A DNA stretch of 64,000 nucleotides, from NCBI RefSeq assembly GCF_026230105.1, contig NC_079474.1, positions 35,664,294 through 35,728,293 of the forward strand. The letters run 5' to 3'. Source of the stretch: Diorhabda sublineata. Taxonomy: Eukaryota > Arthropoda > Insecta > Coleoptera > Chrysomelidae. Below the pieces are notes generated by a model, which searched no databases, was not told the origin of the DNA, and saw only the letters and a list, made by a program, of their open reading frames with translations. The position numbers and the translations under genes were made by a program. Positions 1 through 11,049 of this stretch are shown here, one piece after another (within the stretch, counting starts at the first letter, position 1; each line of letters starts with the position of its first letter).

Positions 1-127
1 CATCGATTCCTCCTGGACTATTAATAATAATTGTCGAATCAGTTAAAATTAAAGTAATCGACATACATAGGAAAAAAATTGCTTGATTAAAGAGTTTCAG
101 ACGCATAAGTTCATGATGGATAATCAT
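1..127 (-). CDS. 5' end of a possible secreted or membrane protein, cut by the window edge
   Basis: On the minus strand an ATG at 127 opens a frame that stays open to base 1. A second in-frame ATG lies at 106. From the second ATG the protein begins MRLKLFNQAIFFLCMSITLI, a basic start followed by a long hydrophobic run, which is what a signal peptide or signal anchor looks like. The segment after it is polar, ending in NSPGGID at the edge. A TATA-like run lies upstream near 185-200 and an arthropod initiator-like TCAGTA on the minus strand lies near 153-158. The rest of the gene is outside the window, so no function can be assigned. The alternative is a chance open frame, because only 42 codons are visible. 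Confidence 0.35.
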   Translation of the reverse strand, partial: MIIHHELMRLKLFNQAIFFLCMSITLILTDSTIIINSPGGID

Positions 128-911
128 AGGTGCAGCTACGATATACTGAATCAAATTGTCATTAGAATATTAATGTGTTGCTATATATATCAATGATATA
201 TTATTATTTCTCTCCATAATTTGAGGCAGGTGTTGGAATTTTCGTCTCTTTTATGTTATAGCTACAATTATAAATTATGGGTTATAAATTTTTCGGTGAA
301 GTGTTGGTAATCACCATTAAACGTCACCCATTATTTGTATTCCGTACGGTCCAATTTTTGTTAGTGTTGTATGTATGTGTATGCTGTACCGTTTGTTATG
401 CCATCAATACCCTTCGCCACGGGGCTTATGATTTATTGATTGAATCATTTCATTCTCCGTGAGTATGTGTGTATGTGTGTAATTGTTGTTCATTTCACAT
501 AGACCATCAATCAATTATAGTTTGTTCAACTACACAGCCCTAGATAGGTTTACGGCGTGTGCTTAGGGGGCGTAGCGCGGGGGACGACATAAGAAAAAGG
601 GACAGCGGAAAGCGCTATAATTTTTTCAGTTGGTAATAAAAAAACTTGTCCGAAATGTTACGCATTAAGTGAAACTGCAAGGAAGTGAAAGAGTCGGGTC
701 AAATACAGCCAAAGGGCTTGTCAGATTCAAATACTTTTCCTGTGACATTAAAACTAATATGAAAGTGTTAATCCAAACCTAAGGTTGCTATTGCCACGTG
801 ATTATTATATTATTTTTATTATTTTTCTGAACAAAAACGGTGCCACCAACAATTCAATCAGACATGACTACAAAATCAAAAGCAGCCTCTTACTATTGGT
901 TTTATCATACA
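128..911. other. No gene recognised; short GT-rich tract
   Basis: No coding similarity was found on either strand. A 61-codon open frame at 277-462 (+) looks like chance. A short TATG/TG microsatellite lies at about 464-482. Confidence 0.4.
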
Positions 912-2033
912 CTAGCTGATCCTGCAGACATCGTACTGCCTCAATCGATAATTTAAAGACCTCAATTTTTGTATAAAATAAACTTTAAAAAACAAAAGGA
1001 ATCCTTTTTTTATTAAAATATATATAAAAAAATGCTCGGTATGAATGAAGTTTTATCATTATTTTCGATGAATTACACATGATGTGGCTTACATACAAAA
1101 CAGAGTTTTCCTGAAATACTGGATATTTATAAGGTTTCAATTTGATATTTGACAGACAAACAAAGTTAATCAATTTGAAGCTTTCTGATAAACTATATGT
1201 TTTATATGATGATAACTGATCCTACTTTTAGCTGCAAATTGTGGTGATCCAGGCAATTCCAGTGAATTTAAAAACTCCGTGGGACTTCGTCATCCGGGTT
1301 CATAACGGTGTTCACTGATTTTAAGGTAACCAACTGTCCTGGAAGAAAATTCTGAATGGCCGCATTGAGATCCTCGACATCTTTATTTTTGGCCGCCAAT
1401 ATTGCTCGTTCATCCAGCCAATTACGGTTATTGAACTGTTGCACAATATCAGGGAAACACGCTGACTAAGCTCCTTTTTTAACTTTGTGATGTGTACAGA
1501 AATTTGTGGGTAATGTGATGAATTCGGTCGAGGTGCCCATTGCGACTTTATTATTTCCAATGTCGGGTAACTACTTAGTAAACACATTTACAGTTTCATC
1601 TTCTTGCAAAAATATTCGCATGCTAGCAGTGTCACTATCAGAAAAGATCAACAAAAAAAGAGCACATAACTTGAAATGTCACTATCACAAAGGATCACCG
1701 AAGTAAAGAAAGTTCTTGCGCACCATAGCGGTAATCGTCACAACAAAGATGCACTCTTTGTCTGATGTATCGATCGACATAGAGGATAGAGGATGGATCG
1801 ACATATCAGTTGGTTGTCAATTGTCAAATATTATAGTTATGTTCAAAAATTTAATTTCTGACAAAACATCAAGGAATAAAAGAAATGTGGTTTTTGTTCA
1901 ATTCCGAGCATTTTCAAATTTATTCACATTTTAAACCTTCTCTGGACCACAATTCAAAATTAGCCAAATCGGTCCAGCCGTTCTCCAGTTTTAGCGGGAC
2001 TAACGAACAGCGATTAATTTTTTTATATATAGA
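912..2033 (-). mobile_element. Helitron remnant A
   Basis: The minus strand starts at 2033 with TCTATATATAAAA. This is followed by the AT-rich leader and the block around 1955-2010 (GGCTGGACCGATTTGGC) that is typical of insect Helitron 5' ends. The low-coordinate end reads GATCAGCTAG followed by T, which is the CTAG 3' terminus of this group, and the insertion is between A and T as expected for rolling-circle elements. A piece of the Rep/Helicase gene survives inside (1268-1456). The length of 1122 bp is far below a full Helitron, so most of the Rep and helicase region has been lost. Confidence 0.75.
1268..1456 (-). pseudogene. Helitron helicase (Pif1-like) C-terminal fragment
   Basis: This 62-codon minus-strand frame starts FPDIVQQFNNRNWLDERAIL and continues AAKNKDVEDLNAAIQNFLPG. 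It matches the NxxWLxERAILAxxNxxVxxxN block in the C-terminal part of Pif1-type helicases of Helitrons, and the next block has the expected TVMNPDD. It ends in a stop (TAA at 1268-1270). After a frame shift the sequence still resembles FLNSLELPGSP, the next conserved block. It is an inactive remnant: the Walker motifs and the Rep domain are missing. Confidence 0.75.
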
Positions 2034-3839
2034 TTACAGCGAAAAAGTCTTTTTAGAGCGGCAATTTTTATTCTGATCAAGTTTATTTGTAAACGCCATT
2101 TCACCAAATGTTTCAAAGGTACCATTAACAAACATTTCTACAAATGGAAGAAGTAGGGGAATATGACTAGAGTTTTATATTGTACAATTTCTATGGTAAC
2201 AAAATTGGATGTTACGTGACCACTGGAAAGATGACATTAGTATTAACAGAAATATCTTTGAAAATAATGCATCTTCTGATATAGTTGTATTCTGTCCCAT
2301 TTATTGGAATAAAAACTAGTCAAAAGGAGTTGGTGGCAATCTCAAGATAATAAAAATTGCCCAGTATAATATAGGAGGAAGACTTTATTGCCAAACCGAT
2401 TAGAGGAAATCCACGTAACGTCACTGATATATTTGTATTTGCTTTCATGAATATTTTAAAGTCTACGGGTTCACGTGAAATAACGTATGAATTGAAAACG
2501 AGAACATATAATAGGATGGTATTTTCCAATCTCAGAACAAAATTGAGAAAGAAAAATTGTTCTTGATTCCATTTATTCAATATTTTGTAAAATTTTAAGA
2601 GGATTTCTTTGTGCTGAAAATGATGGATTGATGTTAGTGATTTCAAAAGACAGACATGTGATGTTCTATTATTGCATATTATAGCACTATTGAAACGTCT
2701 AAGAAAACAGATTGTCACGAGCTGAAAGCATAACTTTACATAAGGTAAAAGTTATTCATGGAAACATACAGGAAAAACTGATAATTGTAGAAATACTAAT
2801 TTTAACACGAAGCAGGTTGTTGGGTTTGTTTTCTTGTCAACTGCATTCAACTATATACATCATTAATTATAATGAATATAGAATTCATACATTCCTATAC
2901 TCTTAAAATAATCTTCTATAGTTATTTACACTTGTCTTAACGTTACATTCGTGTGAGGTTGAAATTTTTGATAGGCTTTTTCTAGAATGCCGTATGTTGT
3001 GGCCTTCTTCAGGAATGGCGTTAAAACGTTTTTCTTTGAGCAATTTTGCTTTTTCCGATAGAGACAGAGGTTGTATTTTGGCGAGTTATGATAAAAAAGA
3101 AAACTGGCCTATTTTCCATACATTTCCCTTCGCACACTGATTCAGTACTTGTTAAATTCGAAGGAGAGAACATTGACCCTGACCAAGATGTTTTGGCTTT
3201 GATTTACTGGCTTTTTAGAACAAGGTGAGTCACTGATTAACCATTGACAATTTTTCAATGTCATAATCCTAGATAGATTTCAGTATTTCCTAAGGTTCTC
3301 TGGTAATTCTTTGGGATAAAACTTAATGTTCAAAATCAATGTTTTTCGAGACACTGCAAATACAATGTTACTTAACCGACAATAATAGTAAACTAACAAG
3401 TGTTCAAACTTTAGTGTATGGAACCTACAAGTTGAAATAGAAGTGTAAGTAATTACCTCGAAACAAAATGTTGAAGCTGAAGTCGAAGCAAGAGTATTTA
3501 AACGCAAAGGAGGTTAAGGGACATCCTTCCATTTGAATGGTACTGAATTGGTGACCATATTTTAGTGCAGCCCAATTTGCTACAACAACAACAACACTAC
3601 AAGTAAAGAGTAATCTCTTTCAAGGAACTCAATTCTTAAAAGTGTTCGTTTGAAAGCGAAAAATAGTTCAATAACTTTTCACAATAGCGTTTGCAAGCAA
3701 TTCGGAGTCAATCTGAAAAGGAAATGTTTTTAATAAGATAATATGAGAAAGTAGAGAAAACAGGTGGTGGATAGATAAAGTAGTAGAACGAAAATTATTA
3801 AAATTCGCTCATATTTTACCTTGAATATTCAAATTAATT
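2034..3839. other. Unassigned; 132-codon minus-strand open frame at 2320-2718
   Basis: The longest open frame is 2320-2718 (-), 132 codons, with hydrophobic stretches and a C-terminal part (GFPLIGLAIKSSSYI) that faintly recalls the last exon of insect odorant receptors. I cannot support that assignment, because no upstream exons or conserved tyrosine/serine motif were found. A 60-codon plus-strand frame at 3046-3228 is unassigned. A short CAA microsatellite lies near 3585-3596. Confidence 0.2.
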
Positions 3840-3960
3840 TTGAATAGTGTTGCGGTTTGAGGACCCAAAATAAAATTGTCCAAAAGTTTTTTAAAATGCC
3901 AACATTTCGATCTTTTATTTTATCTTTATCAAGGATTTTTAAATTATTAGACGTTAGTCA
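3840..3960 (-). other. Possible Penelope-like terminal (pLTR / hammerhead-like) remnant
   Basis: On the minus strand the order CCTTGATAAAGATAAAATAA, GATCGAAATGTTGG, GGACAATTTTATTTTGGGTC resembles the terminal regions of insect Penelope-like elements. In those elements a degenerate CTGATGA box and a GAAA box of a hammerhead ribozyme bracket a stem. Here the first box reads TTGATAA and the second CGAAAT, so any ribozyme would be inactive. This rests on pattern memory only. Confidence 0.2.
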
Positions 3961-4728
3961 AAAGATAAAATACATATAGAAATATTCCGCACGAAGATAT
4001 AATTCTCCTGTTAAGATACATCTATCAGACTCGCAACGCCATTCGAAATTGAAATTAACTAATTAATTAAATGATGAAAACTTGTGTTTTTAATTCTTGT
4101 TCGAGAGGTTATATAAAAATTTCATTTTTCATTTACAATACAATTTCATTACTCATATTTATACGCGAAGAAATGCTTTGAAAATTGGGCTTCCACCATC
4201 CATACAAGTTTTCGAATATTAATACAGTAGCGCCATCTCAAAGTTTCTCAATAGTACGAACACTTTTTATACATAGAGAGAGTTCTACTCTACTCTCCAT
4301 ACCTACAAGGCATTTAATGAGCTTGCTGGTGGAAGGGAGGTATAGATGCTACAATCTGGTAAGTGTGGAGCCACTGTGACCGCTGAGCCTAATCTGCGTT
4401 TGAAATCTTTTAAGGTTTAAGTTACTACGTAAACTGGTAGGCATGGCTGTACTCATATGGCTGCAGCAAACACCAACTCATATGTGAATTAAGCTCCTCA
4501 GACTGGGAGGAGAAATAACACTGCAGCTGAGTAAATGAAAGGCAGTTACTCTGGATATCTCAAGGATATCTAGTTCTGTTGAATAGAGGAGGACACTAAG
4601 ATACGCATAGTCTACAATTGACAAGTTATATTGAGACACGGAGATATATCCTAATATTTGATTTGAGGGTCATCCAATTGAAGAGAACCCTTTGGGCTAG
4701 AGTGAGTACGATCAAGGAAACTACAAAT
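3961..4728. other. No gene recognised
   Basis: I see no conserved coding signal. The 64-codon plus-strand frame at 4185-4379 has no recognisable motif. Confidence 0.35.
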
Positions 4729-5800
4729 GTCCGCTGGCAAAATTAGGATTTAAAATCTATACTACAAAAAACTACAGAACATATGCATTCCTAGTTTTAA
4801 TCAATATAAGGTGACTTCGGAAACGATATTTCCTCTCAGTTCAGAGGTTGTCGCCGGGCTTGTTTCGTACACTTTACTTTTGAGATACCTCGGCAGAAAA
4901 AAGTCCATGGTAGTAAGATCCGAGGACCTGGATGGCAAATAAATATCACCGAAAGCGTCAGCTTGCTGCAACCATGCCTGTGAAGTGAAGGCAAGATGTT
5001 CTCTCAATGTTGGAAATAAATCATCGTTAAGAATTCGCCTATAACTAACACTATCTACGGAAATTGCTTGTTCTTGGCGATTTTCAGAAAAATAGGGTCC
5101 AATTATTCCCCTGCTTGACAACGCACACCAAACCCTCACTTTGGGACTGTGAAGGGGCTGTTGATGTTTTAAGCCTGGGTTTTGCCTTCTAGGGGACCAA
5201 TATCGACAATTTTGCTTGTTTACTCTTCCATTCAAATGACAATGGGCTTCATCACTCCAAAAGATAGTGTTTACTGTGCGAAATCGATCCAAAATTGTCT
5301 CACAATAATTTTTACGCATATTGTGATTATTAAGCGTAAGCGATTACACAATTTGAATTTTAAAAGGATGAAATTCATCATCCTTCGTCAATATTTCGTG
5401 CATTATAATTTTTGGAAGCCACAGGGGAACTGCTCTCTTGCGAAAGAACTGACGCCGAACATCACGCAAACTTGCTGCGACGAGTTAAATGTTTTCATTC
5501 GTTCTCAACGTCCTGCTGGTTCCCTTTCGTGGGTTTTTTTCTGCGATCGAATCAAATCTTCACTTGGGGCGTCACGTAACCGTTAAATATTGTAACGTGA
5601 ACAAAATCTTGGACGAGTAATTGCACACGAATCATTGGCTTTGAAATAAGTTTCGATTGCAAACACACATTGTTTACCCGTTCACTGCAACATCGCTACT
5701 AAATAACCCGCACGAATGCCGCGCTGCCAACGCTGACCGCTCCTCCGCTCAATCGTTAGGGAGAAATTCGAAATTAAAATCCTAATTCTACCACCGGACA
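4729..5800 (-). mobile_element. Tc1/mariner-superfamily element with both terminal inverted repeats
   Basis: The left end starts at 4729 with TGTCCGCTGGCAAAATTAGG. The right end, read on the minus strand from 5800, starts TGTCCGGTGGTAGAATTAGG. These are imperfect inverted repeats of about 25-30 bp. Between them the minus strand carries a transposase of the kind with an N-terminal helix-turn-helix and an IS630-like DDE domain, in a disrupted state. The whole is about 1.07 kb, close to the size of an autonomous element of this type, so it is an old, nearly full-length copy. Confidence 0.75.
4801..5600 (-). pseudogene. Tc1/mariner-like (IS630-type) transposase pseudogene
   Basis: Reading down the minus strand, the N-terminal part (about 5600-5320) shows the DNA-binding region in broken frames. 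The catalytic part (5319-4801) is open for 172 codons. It has FWSDEAHCHLNGRVNKQNCR (first catalytic Asp in SDEA), then KVRVWCALSSRGIIGPYF, which is the usual second block. The third block should contain FQQDGA followed by a stretch ending in WPPRS.DL.P.DFFLW. Here it reads WLQQADAFGD directly followed by LPSRSSDLTTMDFFL, so the second catalytic Asp region is mutated and about 15-20 residues are missing. It cannot be active. It is related to the copies at 15.3 kb and 47.7 kb. Confidence 0.8.
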
Positions 5801-6959
5801 CCCTTTATTATTCAGGTAGTTATGGCCAAGAAGCATGTTAAGAAAACTCATTGAGCTTAGTTTTTAATCACATCTCATAAAAAATAAATCCATTCATAGA
5901 TACACATGCTTTTTCATATTATTATATATTAAATAACTATGTACTTATAAAACTTTATCAACTTTCTCGAACATAAAATGTTAGCAGATATTAATAAAAA
6001 TTAATCATCCTATTTCTACCGAGCACGTAGTCGTGTTACATTGTAATTTGGGAGGATAGTCAGGACATAATGAAATTCTCTGATAAAGAAGATTCTCATA
6101 AAATTATTTTATACCGTAGAAAGTAAGATAATGGTTACCTTTGAAAGATTCTACTTTGTATGTGAGTGACTTATGAAAGTTGGTTTTCCCTCAATCGATG
6201 AATATTACTTATACAAAACGCCAGTAGAAATATTCAAATTTGAATTTCAGAAGCGTACATAAATATATGAATTTACGAAGAATAAAATCACCTTTTCTCT
6301 CACTCATTTGTTTGCACAGTTGAAATCAGGGCAACTCCGTGTTTACCTCACAGATCCAGAATTCAACTGAAACTTTGTTGAATTATGCAAATAAAGAAGC
6401 TATGGAATTAGAAAAGTTTTCATTTTTCAATGGAACTGTTTACATAAAATATCCATTTATGTTATATATTTGAGAATTCGAATAAACAGATGCAAATGCT
6501 GCATTTATGAGGAGTCGTTAAATAGCTATTTTCATATACAATTTGAATAATGGATATTTAAATAAAAGATAACTTATATTCAATATTAAACGATAGACTG
6601 CAGAACTATGATACAAAATTAGCTCCATTTTTACCACACATTATTCAACACTCTGTTAGTCTTCAGTTGGAATATTCTCATTAAATTTTCAATCAACCTA
6701 TTGAATTCGAAGTGAGCTTACATTCACGTACTTGAAGACAATATATGATTCATTGAAAAAATAGGTGAAATATTTAATAATTTCACGAATTACGATCGAG
6801 AAACTTCCAAATGTAAAAAAATAATTATAGGCGCAAAACTTAAAAAGGAAAAAAAAAAGAAAACAACCATATATGTATAATTGATTGTAACCATATTTTT
6901 ATAAATGTAGTTTCGATAAATGAAGTTCTTTTTTAACATTTTTCCGGCGTTAAAAAATA
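5801..6959. other. No gene recognised; AT-rich
   Basis: This stretch is very AT-rich with frequent stops in all frames. Nothing can be assigned. Confidence 0.4.
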
Positions 6960-7350
6960 TAATTCGCGTATATTATATAACTTAAATTATTTAGATCTTT
7001 TTTATGATTTATAGCTTGTTCGTTCTTATGAATGTGAACCATTTCTAAAAATTCCCTTTTTCGTGTATTAGATTCCGTTTTTTGAATTTTTATAATTGAA
7101 TTTATATTTTTTTGATATTTTGTGGTTCGTTAAAGCGGTTCTATTTTTTTATCGTATTGATGACTTCTTAGTCTATTCTCTAAATACTGAGATGTTTGTC
7201 CTATGTAGACAGCGTCACAATTAGTACAAGGCACTATTACTATTACTATTACTTCTTTTGGTATTTGGTGTTTTAGATTTTAATTTAGTGAAATATTTGG
7301 ATAATGTATTATGTCCTTTATGACTTATATCATATTTATTGAAATAATTC
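6960..7350 (-). pseudogene. Penelope-like retroelement fragment, GIY-YIG endonuclease end
   Basis: One minus-strand frame runs from about 7290 to 6980 with a single stop. It begins with the cysteine pair and GIY-YIG-type core CTNCDAVYIGQTSQYLENRL, then RSHQYDKK, and ends FLEMVHIHKNEQAI.HKKDLNNLS. That is the order of the C-terminal endonuclease domain of Penelope-like elements. A six-base repeat (AGTAAT read on the minus strand) lies just before the domain at about 7231-7251 and stays in frame, coding VIVIV. The reverse transcriptase itself is missing. A second, inverted piece of the same 3' end lies at 7378-7436. Confidence 0.75.
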
Positions 7351-7377
7351 GATAATTGTTGGGAAAGTTGGGAAAAA

Positions 7378-7436
7378 GCTATAAATGATAAAAAAGATCT
7401 AAATAATTTAAGTAAAATTTATAGCTCTATTTTGTA
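7378..7436 (+). repeat. Inverted second copy of the Penelope 3' coding end
   Basis: The plus strand at 7378-7436 encodes INDKKDLNNLSKIYSSIL followed by a stop. The first part repeats, in opposite orientation, the segment INHKKDLNNLS encoded by the minus strand at about 6985-7015. The two copies therefore face away from each other across the fragment. Such inverted partial copies are common at Penelope insertions. Confidence 0.6.
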
Positions 7437-7627
7437 AATTGTAATAAAACTACAAATAATTTAATTGATAAATGCTATATATTATTTGAGATGTAGGGAC
7501 CAGGGAAAAATTAATTTTTCTTATTAGAACAAAGTTCTAAGAACATTTAGATGCCTTAATATATCAAAAGGTATATTTTTTGTTTAGCATTTATTAGCAA
7601 TCAAAACCATAAGAGTTCTATAAGCTA

Positions 7628-8330
7628 GTAGGTTGTCTAAGGCCCTTCTTGGCGTGATAAGAATTTTTCCAGTGATGAGACCTCTTTATTCGTTTGCTAG
7701 ATCAGCTAGCCAGTTTCTTTTAAGTCTTCTATTCGCTAGGGGTCTTAAGAGGGGATGGAGTAAGGGGTTACTGTATAATTCTAGCGTTTTATGGTGTTTT
7801 GTGTTGTGTTCTGCAATTACGTCCTGTACGAAGGAGATTCTTAGGTCTTCATGGAGAGTCTGGTTTGACACGTACATGGAGCATCAGCTATTATTCGTAG
7901 TATTTTGGATTGGATTTTTGAATTAACGTAGTATTCGTTTTGTTTGCACATCCCCAAAGTTGGATTTCATAAGTCCATATAGATTTCATGACAGTTTTGT
8001 ATATGATTATTTTCTTATCCAAAGACGGTTTCGATTTTATACCAATTGACCAGTGTAGATTTTCTATTCTTAGGTCAATTTGTTTTCGCTTTTTTAAAAT
8101 ATCTTGTTTCCAAGTAAGTTTTGAATCAAAGTGTATTCCTAGGTATTTAGTTCTAGTGGATTTTTCTTCAATTGTTTTGAGTCTCCACTTGTGTAACCAG
8201 GTCTTGTTTACACATTGTTTAGTTGTGTCTAAGCTATGGCAGACGCTGGAACTGGATTTTCATGGATTGCAAGTATAGCTGTATCATCTGAAAATGTTCC
8301 AGTGATGGTTTCGTCATTACTTTTTATATG
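7628..8330 (-). pseudogene. Jockey-like non-LTR retrotransposon, reverse transcriptase C-terminal part
   Basis: The minus strand from about 8330 shows FSDDTAI (a mutated Y/FADD catalytic box), then TKYLGIHFDSKLTWKQDILK and, in the same frame, IYKTVMKSIWTYEIQLWGCA. This is the thumb region typical of Jockey-clade reverse transcriptases. After a shift it continues QSKILRIIADAP and then MYVSNQTLHEDLRISFVQDV, ending at a stop near 7686. Several stops and shifts break it. The endonuclease and fingers/palm are absent, so it is 5'-truncated, as most copies of this class are. Confidence 0.8.
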
Positions 8331-8869
8331 AAACAGAATATTAGACAACTTTGAAGTCAAGCGTTATATTATATTAATGGAATTGGCTCGATTCGAATTT
8401 TTAGTGACAAATATTATTGATGAAATTAACTATGGTTGCATATATGAATTTTATTAACAGAAATGCATTGACAACGACTTGGCTAGGTCGTCGCATTGCA
8501 GTCAAATCATCGCGGTCTCAAATTTGAGTTGGAAATATGAAATTTTAGATTTTAATGATTATTTAAAAGTGTTTTCAATTAATTCTACCAATATTATAAT
8601 GATTTTTATATAAAATAAATTGTTTATTGAGCCATTAACCTGATAAGGCTTTAAATGTAAAATGGCTTCTATACTTTGTTTGTGCACGCGGCTTATAATC
8701 GTGAAAGACGTCAATAAAAAAGTCAATTTATTCAAATAATAATCGTAAATTTTTCCCTCTGAACCTATTTTTAGTCCTATACAACTATAAAGGATGAAAT
8801 AAATTTGAGAAAATTGAGCAAAAGAATTGTACGCCATTTTCAGATCGCTGCTGTAAACGTGTCGGCCTT
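8331..8869. other. No gene recognised
   Basis: A 92-codon minus-strand frame (8559-8837) carries no recognisable motif and is probably chance. Confidence 0.3.
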
Positions 8870-9450
8870 AATTGTTAAATAAATTTATCGGCAAATATGC
8901 AAGGATTACGGTCAAAATGCTATGAGTGATTTAATGATTAGGATATGGGTCAGACATTTCAATTAAGGATGTAATCAATTGCACTATGCAGAATGATGTG
9001 GCCCGTCTTTGGTTACTGATGCACTGTTTCATGCAAATGAAGAGAAGCTTAAGATAAACCGCACGTTTACAATTAGTGTTCTTGCTATGGAATTCCCGCC
9101 GATCTCATGATCACCAATTCATGAATTTTTTAGTGAAAAACTGAAATTTCGATAACGTTGCTCACGTTAGATACCCAATATTCTCACACATCACAAAAAT
9201 CAACGGATAGGAAGTGCACTTCAGTTTTAACACGCTAATCTGAAGACCGTAATGATTTTATTTCTCGGGTAATTACGGGGGGTGAAACTTGAATATCGAC
9301 AACAATCCATAAACTAAACAGTAATCAATGGAATGGACAAGCACTGAGGAATACTGTCAAAAGGTTTTGTTTTTTCTACAGGAATTTGGTTGTGGCGTCT
9401 TTGATCATCACCTAAAATCTTTCCTTAACTACTTCTATTCAACGATACTG
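8870..9450 (+). pseudogene. Mariner-type transposase fragment (N-terminal half)
   Basis: The plus strand encodes IYRQICKDYGQNAMSDLMIR followed by IWVRHFN, the first helix-turn-helix of mariner transposases. After shifts it gives PSLVTDALFHANEEKLKINR and FTISVLAMEFPPIS (second HTH), SEKLKFR, and then a weak match to the start of the catalytic domain, RVITGGET. There the first catalytic Asp of VTGDET has become Gly. The C-terminal half with the other catalytic residues was not found. This is an old truncated copy. Confidence 0.7.
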
Positions 9451-10599
9451 ACAAGTACTTACCAAATTTCAGAAGCTTTTTCTGTACCTTTACACGTTTT
9501 TCTATAAATAATCAAACACTCACTTTGTGTATATGTTACGTTGAAACGCCAAAATCTGGTATGTGTCGACATTCACCATGCACTAATGGTAAATGCTGAA
9601 AATGTTCGACATTTATATTTTCTTCTCCGAAATTCAGTTGAGATAAATTTTGCGCCTCTCTTTCTGAGAGAAAAGACTTAAAACAAAGTACATTCAAAAT
9701 GAGAAAGGAAAATAATAGGAGTTAAAAACTTAATTTTACACTGTGTTCTAAATGGGCGAATAAAATAATAGTAATAAAAAACTTACTGAATTAGTAATTC
9801 AAATCTTATTTATTGCAGCAATTTAAACTTTTGAGACACTTTGAATTTCACAAATTGCACAAGAGCACTTGCTTCTACAACTGCATTTATTTGTGCAATA
9901 ACAGCGTATATAGCCTTGCCCATCGCTTCTCGAATTAGTTGCCTCTACTTCTTTCAGTGAAATTTCATGAAAATAAATCTCATCTATGGGAAGTAACTTC
10001 AAATAACGAACTGATTACGTGTGTAAAAAACTGTTTGAGGGTACTTGTGTTTTTCAGTCAGAACTTGATGCGAAGACGTAGTGGAAAGTAACTTCGAATA
10101 ACGAACTTTTTCCTTTATGATGTTTACAATATAGTGAATAGTGCATTCTTTGTTTATAACAAATTTATTACTAGATTTTTAACATGTTTGTGTAGAATTC
10201 CAATTTACACTTAAACTTATTTAGTAACTTACGTATTTAATTAATTTCTCTATATTATATTATATAATTTATTATAAAAACAGAGCAAAATACCCGTAAT
10301 AGCTAATATCGATAAAATGGAATAATGGACAAGAAAACAAGATTAAAGTCGTAAAGCAAATATCAAAATTAGACAAACAAAGCAGAGAACCGTTTATCAA
10401 GTGAACAGTATAAATAATGTCATCAGAACAATATCATGAACAATTTCTTATTCAATATTCAAAATTACGTAAATGTATGAGAGGACCTCGCATTTTTGTG
10501 AACTCGCCAACGATACATAGGTTACCTATTATCCCGTGAAATCTTGGTCTTCCGTGGAAATATACAAAAACTTCCCAATTCTACAGTCCACGCGAATGA
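9451..10599. other. No gene; one small cysteine-rich fragment
   Basis: Nothing is recognised apart from a cysteine-rich minus-strand segment at 9823-9921 (CYCTNKCSCRSKCSCAIC before a stop). It resembles the cysteine-rich tails of some transposon-encoded proteins, but it is too short to classify. A 23-base motif (AAGTAACTTC.AATAACGAAC) occurs twice, near 9990 and 10085. Confidence 0.3.
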
Positions 10600-10930
10600 A
10601 GAAGACACATCGATCCTGACAAAATTTGTCTTATAGATCGTCTATTGCGTCCATTACTTTTCAACGTATTTCTAGATGATATAATAAATATCTGCACCGA
10701 CAATTCAAAGAGAATATGCGTTGGATACAAAAACCTGCAAATAGTGAAAATATCTGAAGAAATTTTATGCTGATAACATAGTCCTTATTGCAGAAAACAA
10801 CCAAGATCTACAGACAAACTTTGACATTTGGAATAATACACTAATACCATTTTACGAAGTCTCTTAAAAATCTAGAAATCGCTATTGATTACATTAAAAT
10901 AACTTAAGTTTATAAACAGGCGAAGAAGTT
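10600..10930 (+). pseudogene. RTE-like non-LTR reverse transcriptase fragment
   Basis: The plus strand encodes RPLLFNVFLDDIINICTDNS, matching the LSPLLFN.F.DDI block of non-LTR reverse transcriptases. This is followed by ICVGYKNLQIVKISEE and, after a shift, FYADNIVLIAENNQDLQTNF. The catalytic Y/FADD motif has become YADN. The block order and the LIAEN..DLQ segment fit RTE-type elements best, but the clade is uncertain. Only the palm region remains. Confidence 0.6.
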
Positions 10931-11049
10931 GAATTTTCAACTCCTTTGAACGGGCTGAAAATGCAGAAATGTATATGTTGTTTTAGATATTCTGTGAACT
11001 CAGTATATAATTATAACAAATATCACTCGAGCAATCGAAAAGAATATAG

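Noticed and set aside
1321..1587. 88-codon minus-strand frame
   Set aside because: It overlaps, in a different frame, the helicase fragment at 1268-1456 that has recognisable Helitron blocks.
2320..2718. 132-codon minus-strand frame as an odorant receptor exon
   Set aside because: Only a loose match in the last 30 residues. There is no upstream exon, no conserved C-terminal Tyr/Ser pattern, and the composition follows the AT-rich background.
5182..5586. 134-codon plus-strand frame
   Set aside because: It is the antisense shadow of the Tc1-like transposase at 4801-5600, which has clear catalytic motifs on the other strand.
7231..7251. CRISPR-like or regulatory repeat (CTATTA)n
   Set aside because: A simple in-frame microsatellite within the Penelope fragment. 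There are no spacers.
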